Positions 1 through 7,850 of a DNA stretch of 48,617 nucleotides are shown here, in pieces (the first letter of the stretch is position 1; each line of letters starts with the position of its first letter). The stretch comes from an uncultured Hyphomicrobiaceae bacterium. GTDB lineage: Bacteria > Pseudomonadota > Alphaproteobacteria > Rhizobiales > CAMYJA01. The translations under genes and the position numbers were made by a program. The notes beneath the pieces were generated by a model. The model made no database searches and was not told where the DNA came from. It worked only from the letters and a program-made list of their open reading frames with translations. The stretch spans positions 8,291 to 56,907 of the forward strand of contig CAMYJA010000018.1 in assembly GCA_947258705.1 (NCBI GenBank), written 5' to 3'.

Positions 1-239
1 CGGCCAACAGCCTCCACCCGGCCCGCAATATCGGACCCGAGTATCTTGTACTTTGGTTTGGTCAATCCCCAAAAGCGCACATATGACGGCGTAGCCGTCA
101 GAAACTCCCAGTCGGATGCATTCAATGAGGTCGCATGTATTTTCACGAGAACGTCGCCATCCCCGGGTATCGGCTTTGCCACCTCTTTCAGCTCGAGAAC
201 ATCGGGAAGTCCATATTCCTCGAATATGACTGCTTTCAT
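1..239 (-). CDS. MDR-family NAD(P)-dependent alcohol dehydrogenase / quinone oxidoreductase, N-terminal part
   Basis: Only the first 79 codons lie in the window; the gene runs off the left edge. The protein starts MKAVIFEEYGLPDVLELKEV and continues with a GDVLVKIHATSLNASDWE stretch and a GSDIAGRVEAVG stretch. These match the N-terminal GroES-like catalytic domain of medium-chain dehydrogenase/reductases of the quinone oxidoreductase type. The Asn-Ala-Ser-Asp-Trp segment replaces the zinc-ligand Cys of classical alcohol dehydrogenases, which suggests the zinc-free NADPH:quinone oxidoreductase branch (family knowledge). The start is the ATG at 239-237. The substrate cannot be judged, because the Rossmann half is missing. 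Confidence 0.85.
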   Translation of the reverse strand, partial: MKAVIFEEYGLPDVLELKEVAKPIPGDGDVLVKIHATSLNASDWEFLTATPSYVRFWGLTKPKYKILGSDIAGRVEAVG

Positions 240-677
240 ACCGCCCCCCTGAGCCTGTCTGGTTTAGTCGCTGGGATTTGTCGCTGGGTTTAGGTGCTGT
301 GTTTAGGTTCTGTGTTTAGGTTCTGTATGTAGGTACAAAGTGTAGCCGCTATGCTCAATCGCTCCAATCAGGCGGACCGGTCGGCAGAAAAATAATCCTC
401 ACCGCGTTGAACGCCCGGATCCGACCTCTCCTTGCCCACGGGGGACAGGCTCCAGACGATGAATGGCAGAGAAGACCTTCATTGTCTCATGCCATGGTCG
501 ATCTGGCATTATAATGAAGCGGGAACTTGGTGTCATGCCGGGACATCTGGCTCCCAAGAGCCCGATAGAATTTCACTTCGGATAAGCGGAATGACAATCT
601 TTTTTTCTGACGCGTTGGGTTTGCTCAAGCACTCTGCATGTCCTCATTTTTCAGCCACGCAGCCATCGCAATCCGCG
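240..677. other. Intergenic region without a convincing gene
   Basis: This stretch of about 440 bases lies between the dehydrogenase start and the stop of the TylF-like methyltransferase. It holds the 13-base repeats described separately (288-326). The open frame that begins at 432 on the plus strand runs 230 bases antisense into the methyltransferase gene and has no recognisable protein features, so I do not call it. No clear terminator was seen for the methyltransferase gene. Confidence 0.5.
288..326. repeat. Three tandem copies of a 13-bp unit GTTTAGGTNCTGT
   Basis: Copies lie at 288-300 (GTTTAGGTGCTGT), 301-313 and 314-326 (both GTTTAGGTTCTGT). They are flanked by degenerate relatives, an earlier GTTTAGTCGCTGG and a later ATGTAGGTAC. 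The array sits about 50-90 bases upstream of the start of the dehydrogenase gene on the minus strand, so it would fall in its promoter or 5' leader. It could be an operator array or simple slippage repeats. Only the repeat itself is seen. Confidence 0.7.
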
Positions 678-1430
678 TCACTTTGCGTCATGCCTGATAA
701 CCAGCCCTTGGCCGGTCGTCATCATAACGACCGGTTCTCTGTCAGCGAAATATTCATCCATGGCCTTGCGCGCACCGGGGCAGGTCAGGAATCCGTAGTC
801 ATCGCAGAGTATGATCCCGCCGGGAGAAAGCCGTTCATAGAAAAACTTAGCGCTGTCATAGGTCGGTTGATAGAGGTCCACATCGATGTGGACGAAGGAG
901 AATTTTAAGTCGCTTACTTCGTCAAACCGCTCAGGGATCCAGCCCTTGTAATATGAGACCTGCTCAAATTCTTTGAGTGTGTTTCGGCAAATCTGTTCGG
1001 GCATAGCGAGGTCGTTTTTTTCCCAATGACGGCCGTCCATTTCGCCCGGTTCGCTCACGCCTTCAAATGAATCAAAAACATGGTGGCGCTTGTTCTCGGG
1101 CTCGTTGCTTTTGCAAATAAGATAGGAGGTTGCGCCCCGGTAGGCACCGCATTCAACGGTATCGCCCGGAATGCCTTTGGTCAGTTTGAGGAGTTCCCGC
1201 ACCATGTATTTACGATCGAGAGAACGGTGGTTCTCAGGCACATGTTTCTCATACCAGTCTACAAACTGCCGGTCCTCACGCCATGACAAGTTTACATCGG
1301 TCAGTTTGTATTCAGGCGCAAGCAAGCGCGCACATTTCTCGAGTAGAACATGCCGGACCAATTGACGCTCCAGCTTGTCGCCCTTCACAACAGCGTGGTA
1401 GGTGCCGCTCAGTGCTCTCAAGATGTTCAT
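678..1430 (-). CDS. TylF/MycF-type O-methyltransferase (macrocin O-methyltransferase family)
   Basis: The 250-residue protein is predicted to be a SAM-dependent, metal-assisted sugar or small-molecule O-methyltransferase. The glycine-rich SAM loop VECGAYRGATSYL spans residues 92-104. An acidic residue follows in VFDSFEGV (118-125). The metal-site signature HIDVDLYQPTYDS is at 181-193, and LCDDYGF at 208-214. These features and the length match the TylF family. Such enzymes are common in polysaccharide and secondary-metabolite loci. The flippase gene next door on the same strand, about 120 bases upstream, points to a surface-glycan role by inference. The acceptor is unknown. The start is the ATG at 1430, giving MNILRALSGTYHAVVKG. 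Confidence 0.85.
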   Translation of the reverse strand: MNILRALSGTYHAVVKGDKLERQLVRHVLLEKCARLLAPEYKLTDVNLSWREDRQFVDWYEKHVPENHRSLDRKYMVRELLKLTKGIPGDTVECGAYRGATSYLICKSNEPENKRHHVFDSFEGVSEPGEMDGRHWEKNDLAMPEQICRNTLKEFEQVSYYKGWIPERFDEVSDLKFSFVHIDVDLYQPTYDSAKFFYERLSPGGIILCDDYGFLTCPGARKAMDEYFADREPVVMMTTGQGLVIRHDAK

Positions 1431-1548
1431 GGGTTAATTTTATCCGTATGGGCGCGTGGGTTGGCGCGCGATTGACCGTTCGACGACAGTAATGAGTCCG
1501 AAATTTGGCTTCCGTCGTTAAATATAATTGACGAGGTGCTGTCAATTG

Positions 1549-2904
1549 CTATCGGGCGCGCGCTTTCGGTAAAATGGGTGAAGGTAGAAGGTTGGTTTGA
1601 CGGTATAGCTGACGAACCAGATAAATATTCCAAAAGGCAAGGCTCAGGGCGGTTCCGGTCGCAGCACCATTTATTCCCATGAAAGGAATGAGGGCTGAAT
1701 TCAGTCCGACATTCAGCAGGGCGGCAATGATCGAGCCCCTGACGGTATAACGTTCCAATCCGATCATGTTCAGAACAAGGCTCACCGATCCTAATGCCGC
1801 ATTGATAATTTGGCCGGCTGTCAGGATCAGCAGGGCGCCAGCGCTTTCGGTAAAGACCTCGCCAAAGATGAACCCCAGAAGTTCACGACTGAAAAATATG
1901 AATAAGAATGCCACCGGCAACGACGTGAAAAGAACGATACGGGCGCTATTCGTCAACAGGCTCTGTAATTGTACCAGATCTCCATCATTATACAGGCGCA
2001 CGACGCTGGGACTGATGGCGACATTTGCAGCTGTGAGGGTGAAGCTGACAAGCAATGCCGATTGTGCCGCAATTCGATAAAGCCCCACCTGTTCGGGGGT
2101 CGCGAGAAGTCCTAGCATTAAAATGTCGGTATATCCGTTGATGACCATTACGCCTGAAAGCAGGCTCAAATGTCCAAGTGAAACGAGCCATGATCTGGTC
2201 TGATAGGATGCCGAACCCTTGATCGTGGTGGGGAGATTTTTTTTGATCAATATCAATACGACCAAAACGGATATGACGGCTGCCACAATATGCAGGGTCA
2301 TCGCCCAGCTCGGCGTCACTGAAGAAGGACCATAGAACTGCAGTGTTGCCAGAATGAAGATGCACAATAGCATCGGGCGAAATATCATATCGGAAAACTG
2401 GCCGGCGATAACATGGCCCAATCCCCTGAGCGATGCACTGAAGACCTCCGATATGGACCAGAATATTTGCACCAGCAGTGCGAGCATTATTGTCGTCCGC
2501 AAAGCAGGCGAGACAACATCGTCGAATAGCGTCAGTCCCAGCCCGGCGACTATAAGTATGGTGCCTGAATAAGTTGCCACGGCCTGCAAGGCTTTTCTTA
2601 AAAGCCCCCTGAGCCGGGGCCAGTCCTGGTCCTGTTTGGCAGACGAAGTTTCGCGCAGTACAAGTGACGCCAAGCCAAAATTTGCCGGGACGGCCAATAT
2701 TGCGATGATGGTAAAGGCGAGGATGTAAATCCCCAGGCCCTCGGGACCCAGCGTTCTGCTCAACACCGCGGTCAGTGCGAGGGCGATTACCGCTCCAGCT
2801 AATTTCAGCGCGGCACTCAATAGGGATTTTATCAGAATTTCCCGATCGCCGAAATCGATAGGAATGGAAATCAGGTTTCGAATAAAGTCAACAATCGAAT
2901 TCAT
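1549..2904 (-). CDS. Wzx-like polysaccharide flippase (MATE/MVF superfamily)
   Basis: The 451-residue protein is hydrophobic, with about 12-14 predicted membrane segments. It has the typical N-terminal architecture of polysaccharide biosynthesis flippases: a first helix after ILIKSLLSAALKLAGAVIAL, then TAVLSRTLGPEGLGIYILAF, where RxLGPxxxG is the usual motif. A second LLSGVMVINGYTDILMLGLL repeat appears midway, followed by the EQVGLYRIAAQSALLVSF motif. Family members move lipid-linked oligosaccharide units across the inner membrane. Its partner glycosyltransferases are not in the window. The neighbouring TylF-like methyltransferase and the divergent methyltransferase support a glycan context. 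The gene appears intact from the ATG at 2904. Confidence 0.88.
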   Translation of the reverse strand: MNSIVDFIRNLISIPIDFGDREILIKSLLSAALKLAGAVIALALTAVLSRTLGPEGLGIYILAFTIIAILAVPANFGLASLVLRETSSAKQDQDWPRLRGLLRKALQAVATYSGTILIVAGLGLTLFDDVVSPALRTTIMLALLVQIFWSISEVFSASLRGLGHVIAGQFSDMIFRPMLLCIFILATLQFYGPSSVTPSWAMTLHIVAAVISVLVVLILIKKNLPTTIKGSASYQTRSWLVSLGHLSLLSGVMVINGYTDILMLGLLATPEQVGLYRIAAQSALLVSFTLTAANVAISPSVVRLYNDGDLVQLQSLLTNSARIVLFTSLPVAFLFIFFSRELLGFIFGEVFTESAGALLILTAGQIINAALGSVSLVLNMIGLERYTVRGSIIAALLNVGLNSALIPFMGINGAATGTALSLAFWNIYLVRQLYRQTNLLPSPILPKARAR

Positions 2905-3345
2905 CCAGTGCTCTAACCTTGAATTTGTGACTCAATCCGTTTTTTGATTTGCAGATCCGGCAGGACGGTCGGGTGGGCAAATATCGTATCTTGAATATTT
3001 ACGGATTTGGAAATTCCTGTCTTATCTCATTTTCTATTTGTTCATATATGTACAAGACCACCAAGTGTAATAATTCTGAGGGATTCATTTATTGGCGCCG
3101 CCCAATATGATTCCGCGCCTGATGAAATCAGGACGGGGATTGTTCTATTGCATTTTAAAGTACGCGACATTTGTGCAGATGCATTGTGGTGCAATCTTTT
3201 GAGCGCTATAAGGAGCCGCTCAAGAGATATCAGCTGATTGTCGTATGTATCGGAACGGTCGTTCCCATAGCTGCCTGAACGGCACATGTTATTTCAATGC
3301 AATTACCGTCGAGAATTGCAGATTAATTTTTGGTTTGTCGTAAAT
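2905..3345. other. Divergent intergenic region between flippase and methyltransferase genes
   Basis: About 440 AT-rich bases separate the two divergent genes and should contain both promoters. Short open frames on both strands (3007-3237 plus, 3042-3287 minus) overlap each other and resemble no known protein. A small dyad, GGAAC-GGTC-GTTCC, lies at 3252-3265, just ahead of the first possible start of the downstream gene. Nothing else is recognisable. Confidence 0.5.
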
Positions 3346-4074
3346 ATGAAACAGCCCCAGCTTCCCCCCGGTTATGAATTCGTCAAATGGGATGAGGCCA
3401 ATGTAAAGCGGTTTTGGGATTTTGTATCCCAGGCTCAACCCGATGCCTATTTTACAAAGGGTGCGGGGAGCTATCTTGTCAGTCACTTTAACCCGCAGAT
3501 CAGTCAGGCTGATAATATCGTTGATTTTGGTTGCGGAGCCGGTTTCTTTCTCGATCATTTATGCAATACCGACAAAAAAATTGCAGGATTTGATCTTTCC
3601 GATGCTTCAATTCGCACGGTTCAGGAGAAATTCAGTGATCGTCCAAATTTTATGGGGGGGCTTACGCGTGAAGCGCTCGGAAATTTTGAAGGCCATTTTG
3701 ATTTGGCCTTCATGTTGGAGGTCGTTGAGCATCTTGATGACGAGCCTTTAAAGAATGCACTGGCTGATGTGCGGTCCCTGCTCAAGCCGGGTGCACGGCT
3801 CATTATTACAACACCCAATGAAGAGAATTTAAGCGACAATTGGATTTGTTGCCCTGACACGGGGCGTATCTTTCATCGCTGGCAACATGTGCGCAGTTGG
3901 TCGACGCATTCACTTTCGCAGACCCTTGAAGGTGCCGGCTTTGAGGTTGAGAAGGCATATGCCTGTAATGTATTGGCGCTTGGTCTCACGCCGAGAGCAT
4001 TGGTTTACCGCTTCGCATATTGGTTGCTCAATCATGGCAATCGGAACCTTTTCGTAATCGCTCGACGGCGATGA
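3346..4074 (+). CDS. Class I SAM-dependent methyltransferase (UbiG/Methyltransf_11-12 type)
   Basis: The protein has 242 residues from the ATG at 3346. Motif I, VDFGCGAGFFLDHL, is at residues 59-72. The acidic residue that binds the SAM ribose is in GFDLSD (81-86). Motif post-II, EVVEHLDD, is at 125-132, and RLIITTPNEEN is at 151-161. This is a complete class I methyltransferase fold. The PGYEFVKWDEANVKRFWDF start and the later FHRWQHVRSWS segment resemble methyltransferases of sugar or lipid pathways, but the acceptor is unknown. An upstream ATG at 3286 would add 20 residues (MLFQCNYRR...). Neither start has a good ribosome-binding site, and I prefer 3346 because homologues usually begin close to the conserved part. 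Confidence 0.82.
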   Translation: MKQPQLPPGYEFVKWDEANVKRFWDFVSQAQPDAYFTKGAGSYLVSHFNPQISQADNIVDFGCGAGFFLDHLCNTDKKIAGFDLSDASIRTVQEKFSDRPNFMGGLTREALGNFEGHFDLAFMLEVVEHLDDEPLKNALADVRSLLKPGARLIITTPNEENLSDNWICCPDTGRIFHRWQHVRSWSTHSLSQTLEGAGFEVEKAYACNVLALGLTPRALVYRFAYWLLNHGNRNLFVIARRR

Positions 4075-4416
4075 CGTGAAGGGGCGTGAGCGGCAACGTC
4101 CCCACGCCGGACACCGTAGCAGACCTGTTGGCAAATTCTCCAACAGTAGCAGGGGGCATTCATCATCTTGTTGCAGCCCCGATTGCCCGTCCTGCCAAAC
4201 CGCACCGCATCCGACTTACAGAAGTGGCTTCTACCGAAAGTGCTGCGCCGGATGAGTGTCTGAAAGATCAGTCGGCAACGAGGAAAAAAAAGGACTAATC
4301 TCGATAGCCTGCTCGGGACAGGTGAAATATAGCAGCCAGCGCATTCCCCGTCCTCAATCCGACGCACCGCATCTGGTAGTCTCACGGGCTCGAGGTCGAC
4401 GAGCTGCTCTCACTCA

Positions 4417-4459
4417 CTAGTCTAGTCTAGTCTAGTCTAGTCTAGTCTAGTCTAGTCTA
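4417..4459. repeat. TCTAG pentanucleotide tandem array
   Basis: From 4417 the sequence is CTAG followed by seven perfect TCTAG units (4421-4455) and a final TCTA. That is about 8.6 copies, with eight CTAG tetramers in 43 bases. The unit length is not a multiple of three, and every reading frame of the array meets a TAG stop within 15 bases on either strand, so it cannot be coding. It directly abuts the HINT-domain remnant. It may mark a slippage-prone junction or the footprint of a deletion or insertion. Confidence 0.95.
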
Positions 4460-4624
4460 AATGCAAACAATCGTGTCGCCCCGGAACACCCGTTCCTGCG
4501 TGAAGACGGCACATGGGTAAAAGCCCATGAACTCAACGCCGGCGACCGGCTCAAGTCTGCCAAAGGCGGGGTCGTCACGGTCAGGGCCAAGCCTTCACGA
4601 GCCTTCAGATGTAAAGCCCCATGA
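4460..4624 (+). pseudogene. Fragment of a HINT (Hedgehog/intein-type) domain protein
   Basis: There is no start codon with a ribosome-binding site. The frame is open from directly after the TCTAG array to a TGA at 4622. It reads NNRVAPEHPFLREDGTWVKA, then HELNAGDRLKSAKGGVVTVR. The pattern EHPF-x5-G-x-W-V-x-A-x2-L-x2-GD-x-L is the hallmark of the HINT autoprocessing fold. Such domains are found in polymorphic toxins, Hint_2 secreted proteins and inteins. Only about 45 residues of the middle block are present. The N-terminal nucleophile block and the C-terminal His-Asn block are absent, so the fragment must be inactive. It is a relic of a larger gene, probably a secreted or polymorphic-toxin-like protein. 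Confidence 0.7.
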
Positions 4625-4673
4625 TGTGGTGCCACCTGTATTGGACCGGTGATGCGCCCAATATGAATTCTCC

Positions 4674-7600
4674 CTATGCCTTACCGGCCACTGGCAGATC
4701 AGGCGACCTTGCAACACCGCTTTCGGCCCGCTTGATGGATGCGCGTTTCCAAAGGAGGAAAACGGCGGGAATAACCAGTAGTGTGAGCACGGTTGCACTG
4801 ATCATTCCGCCGACCATGGGCGCTGCGATACGGCGCATTACTTCTGACCCGGTACCGGAGCCGAACATGATGGGCAGCAGGCCGGCGATAATAACCGAGA
4901 CGGTCATCATGATAGGACGCACACGCATGAGCGCACCCTGGATAATCGCCGCCTGCAAATCCTCATCCGTCAGGTCCCGTGCGGCATTTCGGGCTTCCTC
5001 GGTCTTTATACCATGAGCTTGATTGAGATAGACAATCATGAGGACGCCAATCTCAACCGCAACGCCGGCGAGGGCGATAAACCCGACGCCGACCGCAACC
5101 GACAGATTATAGTCCATAAGATAAAGCAGCCAAACGCTTCCCACCAGAGAAAGTGGCAGGGTGCCCATTATGATGAGAACGGCGGTGACATTGCGAAAAT
5201 TCAGGTAAAGCAGGAGAAGAATAATCAATAGCGCGACCGGCACAACGAGGCTCAGCTTTTCCTTGGCACGCTCCATATATTCGAACTGGCCGGACCAGCC
5301 GAGAGAATATCCGGCGGGAAGCTTTACTTCCTGATCGACTGCTTTCATGGCATCGGCGACATAAGACCCGATGTCGCGTCCTGCGATATCGACATAAATC
5401 CAGCCGTTGAGCCGAGCGTTTTCGCTTCGCAACAGACCTGGACCGTCGGATATGGAAATTTTCGCGATCGAGCCCAGAGAAATTTGTGCCCCCGATGCAG
5501 TGACGACTGGCAATAGGCGCAATTGCGCGACCGAGTTTCGGAATTCCCGCGGGTAACGCAGATTGACGGGATAGCGTTCCAACCCTTCAACGCTTTCTGT
5601 AACCTTCATACCGCCAACTGCCGTGCGGACAATGTCGTGAACGTCGGCTATATTGAGCCCAAAGCGGGCCGCGGCAATGCGGTCAATATCCATGTCGATA
5701 AAACGACCGCCTGTGACCCGCTCCGCATAAACCGAAGACGTCCCGGCCACTTTTCCCAGAGCCTTTTCAATGTCTGTTCCTATCTTAGCGATGACGTTTA
5801 GATCGGGGCCGGCGACCTTGATCCCGACCGGAGTTTTAATGCCGGTGGCCAACATATCGATGCGGTTCTTAATCGGCATGATCCAGACATTTGTGAGGCT
5901 TGGAAGTTTCACGGTCTGATTAAGTTCGTCTCTGATTTTCTCCATGGTCATGCCGGGGCGCCACTCGCTTTCAGGTTTAAGCTGAATAGTGGTTTCAACC
6001 ATGGTCAATGGCGCCGGATCAGTAGCAGTTTCAGCCCGCCCGGCTTTGCCATAAACGCTTTTGACCTCGGGGATCATTTTGATGAGCTTGTTACTCTGCT
6101 GCAGGACTTGCTGCATTTTGCCAACCGAGATTGCGGGATAGGTGCTCGGCATATAGAGAAGATCGCCTTCATCGAGATCAGGCATAAATTCGCTGCCGAT
6201 CTTTTGCAATGGCCAAGCCATTGTCGCCATTGCCAAGATGGCACCGATCAGCACATATTTGGGATGATTGAGCACTAGAGTAATGAAAGGCCGGTAGGCC
6301 GCGATCAACCACCGGTTTACCGGGTTTTTGTGCTCGGACACAATTTTTCCACGGATGAAATACCCCATTAACACGGGCACAATTGTTATGGATAGGCCTG
6401 ACGCTGCCGCCATTGCATAGGTTTTCGTGAAGGCAAGGGGATGAAAAAGGCGCCCTTCTTGTGCTTCAAGCGCAAATATCGGCACAAAGCTGAATGTAAT
6501 GATCAATAGGGAAAAGAATAATGGCGGTCCGACCTCAACCGACGCGTCGGCGACAATACGCCATCTATTTTTATCGTTAATCCCGTTATGCCGCTCAATA
6601 TGTTTATGAAAATTCTCGATCATGACAATCGTGGCGTCAACCATGGCTCCGATGGCAATGGCGATCCCCCCAAGCGACATGATATTGGCGTTTATCCCCT
6701 GAGCATTCATGACGATGAAAGCTGTCAAAATCCCCACGGGGAGACTAATGATGACAACAAGTGCCGAGCGCATATGAAAAAGAAAAACAATGCACACAAG
6801 AGCGACAACCAGAAATTCCTCGATCAATTTTTCGCTGAGTGTGTAAACGGCGCGGTGAATGAGTGATGATCGATCATAGGTCTCGACGATTTCGACACCT
6901 TCTGGCAGACCCTTTTTGAGTGCTTCGAGTTTCTCTTTGACCTTTGAGATGACAGATAGCGCATTTTCGCCAAAGCGCATGATGATGACGCCGCCAACCG
7001 CTTCCCCCTCTCCATTTAATTCACCGATGCCGCGGCGCAATTCTGGTCCCAGTCGTATGTCCGCTATATCCTTGAGTAGAATAGGCGTACCCGTTGAGCT
7101 GCGCCCAATCGGTATCTGGCGCAAATCCTCCTGGTTCTTAATGTAACCATAGGCGCGGATCATATACTCCGCCTCCGCCATCTCGATCACACGACCACCG
7201 GTTTCGCGGTTGCCGCGGCGGATCGCATCGCGAACTTTTGTGAGTGGAATATTATACGCCCTTAGCCTGTTCGGGTTGACCACCACCTGATACTGCTTGG
7301 TCATGCCACCCATGGTGGCAACCTCCGAAACACCCTTTACCGTCTGGAGCTCAAACTTAAGAAACCAGTCCTGGATGCTCCGCAACTTTGCAAGGTCATG
7401 CCTGCCGGATCGGTCGATCAATGCGTATTGATAGACCCAGCCAACGCCCGTCGCATCAGGTCCGAGGGCTGAACGTGCGGCACTTGGAAGGGTTGGGGCT
7501 ACCTGGCTCAGATATTCGAGAACCCGTGACCGCGCCCAGTAAAGGTCCGTTCCGTCTTCAAAAATAACGTAGACATAGCTGTCATTGAAAAAGGAATAAC

Positions 7601-7850
7601 CCCGAACAGTGACGGCCCCCGGAACGGAAAGCATCGCGGTCGTCAACGGATAGGTAACCTGATCCTCGACAACCTGCGGAGCCTGTCCGGGATAGGTTGT
7701 TTTGATTATGACCTGTACGTCTGAAAGATCGGGTATCGCGTCAAGTGGCGTATTCTTAATGGCAACCAGACCGCCACCTGCCAGCAGGAGGGTAAGCAAA
7801 ATGACGAGAAATCTGTTCTTGATCGACCAGCGGATGATGTTGGCGATCAT
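4674..7850 (-). CDS. cusA: CusA/CzcA-family heavy-metal efflux RND permease (HME family)
   Basis: The 1058-residue inner-membrane proton/metal antiporter has the normal CusA length. It carries an N-terminal helix followed by NTPLDAIPDLSDVQVIIKT and TYPGQAPQVVEDQVTYPLT, which are signatures of the HME group. Proton-relay residues appear in the fourth helix (GAMVDATIVMIENFHKH) and the later AGVAVEIGVLMIVYLNQA. Met residues in APLTMVETTI and NRIDMLATGIK fall where CusA places metal-binding methionines, which supports Cu(I)/Ag(I) rather than Zn/Co/Cd (inference from motif position). Its ATG overlaps the stop of cusB by four bases (7847-7850), so the two are translationally coupled. It is the last gene of the operon. 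No cusRS-type regulator is in view. Confidence 0.95.
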   Translation of the reverse strand: MIANIIRWSIKNRFLVILLTLLLAGGGLVAIKNTPLDAIPDLSDVQVIIKTTYPGQAPQVVEDQVTYPLTTAMLSVPGAVTVRGYSFFNDSYVYVIFEDGTDLYWARSRVLEYLSQVAPTLPSAARSALGPDATGVGWVYQYALIDRSGRHDLAKLRSIQDWFLKFELQTVKGVSEVATMGGMTKQYQVVVNPNRLRAYNIPLTKVRDAIRRGNRETGGRVIEMAEAEYMIRAYGYIKNQEDLRQIPIGRSSTGTPILLKDIADIRLGPELRRGIGELNGEGEAVGGVIIMRFGENALSVISKVKEKLEALKKGLPEGVEIVETYDRSSLIHRAVYTLSEKLIEEFLVVALVCIVFLFHMRSALVVIISLPVGILTAFIVMNAQGINANIMSLGGIAIAIGAMVDATIVMIENFHKHIERHNGINDKNRWRIVADASVEVGPPLFFSLLIITFSFVPIFALEAQEGRLFHPLAFTKTYAMAAASGLSITIVPVLMGYFIRGKIVSEHKNPVNRWLIAAYRPFITLVLNHPKYVLIGAILAMATMAWPLQKIGSEFMPDLDEGDLLYMPSTYPAISVGKMQQVLQQSNKLIKMIPEVKSVYGKAGRAETATDPAPLTMVETTIQLKPESEWRPGMTMEKIRDELNQTVKLPSLTNVWIMPIKNRIDMLATGIKTPVGIKVAGPDLNVIAKIGTDIEKALGKVAGTSSVYAERVTGGRFIDMDIDRIAAARFGLNIADVHDIVRTAVGGMKVTESVEGLERYPVNLRYPREFRNSVAQLRLLPVVTASGAQISLGSIAKISISDGPGLLRSENARLNGWIYVDIAGRDIGSYVADAMKAVDQEVKLPAGYSLGWSGQFEYMERAKEKLSLVVPVALLIILLLLYLNFRNVTAVLIIMGTLPLSLVGSVWLLYLMDYNLSVAVGVGFIALAGVAVEIGVLMIVYLNQAHGIKTEEARNAARDLTDEDLQAAIIQGALMRVRPIMMTVSVIIAGLLPIMFGSGTGSEVMRRIAAPMVGGMISATVLTLLVIPAVFLLWKRASIKRAESGVARSPDLPVAGKA

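Noticed and set aside
432-908. Plus-strand open frame of 158 codons
   Set aside because: Nearly half lies antisense to the well-supported TylF-type methyltransferase, and the product has no recognisable motif or ribosome-binding site.
3007-3287. Overlapping open frames on both strands in the divergent intergenic region
   Set aside because: They are mutually antisense, short and of odd composition, with no family resemblance. The region is better explained as promoters.
4086-4298. Plus-strand frame of 70 codons after the methyltransferase
   Set aside because: It has low-complexity composition, no ribosome-binding site and no homology that I can recognise, and it lies in a degenerate region.
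4417-4459. TCTAG array as a CRISPR or phase-variable coding repeat
   Set aside because: There are no spacers, so it is not a CRISPR. Every frame contains TAG within 15 bases, so it cannot be inside a translated gene.
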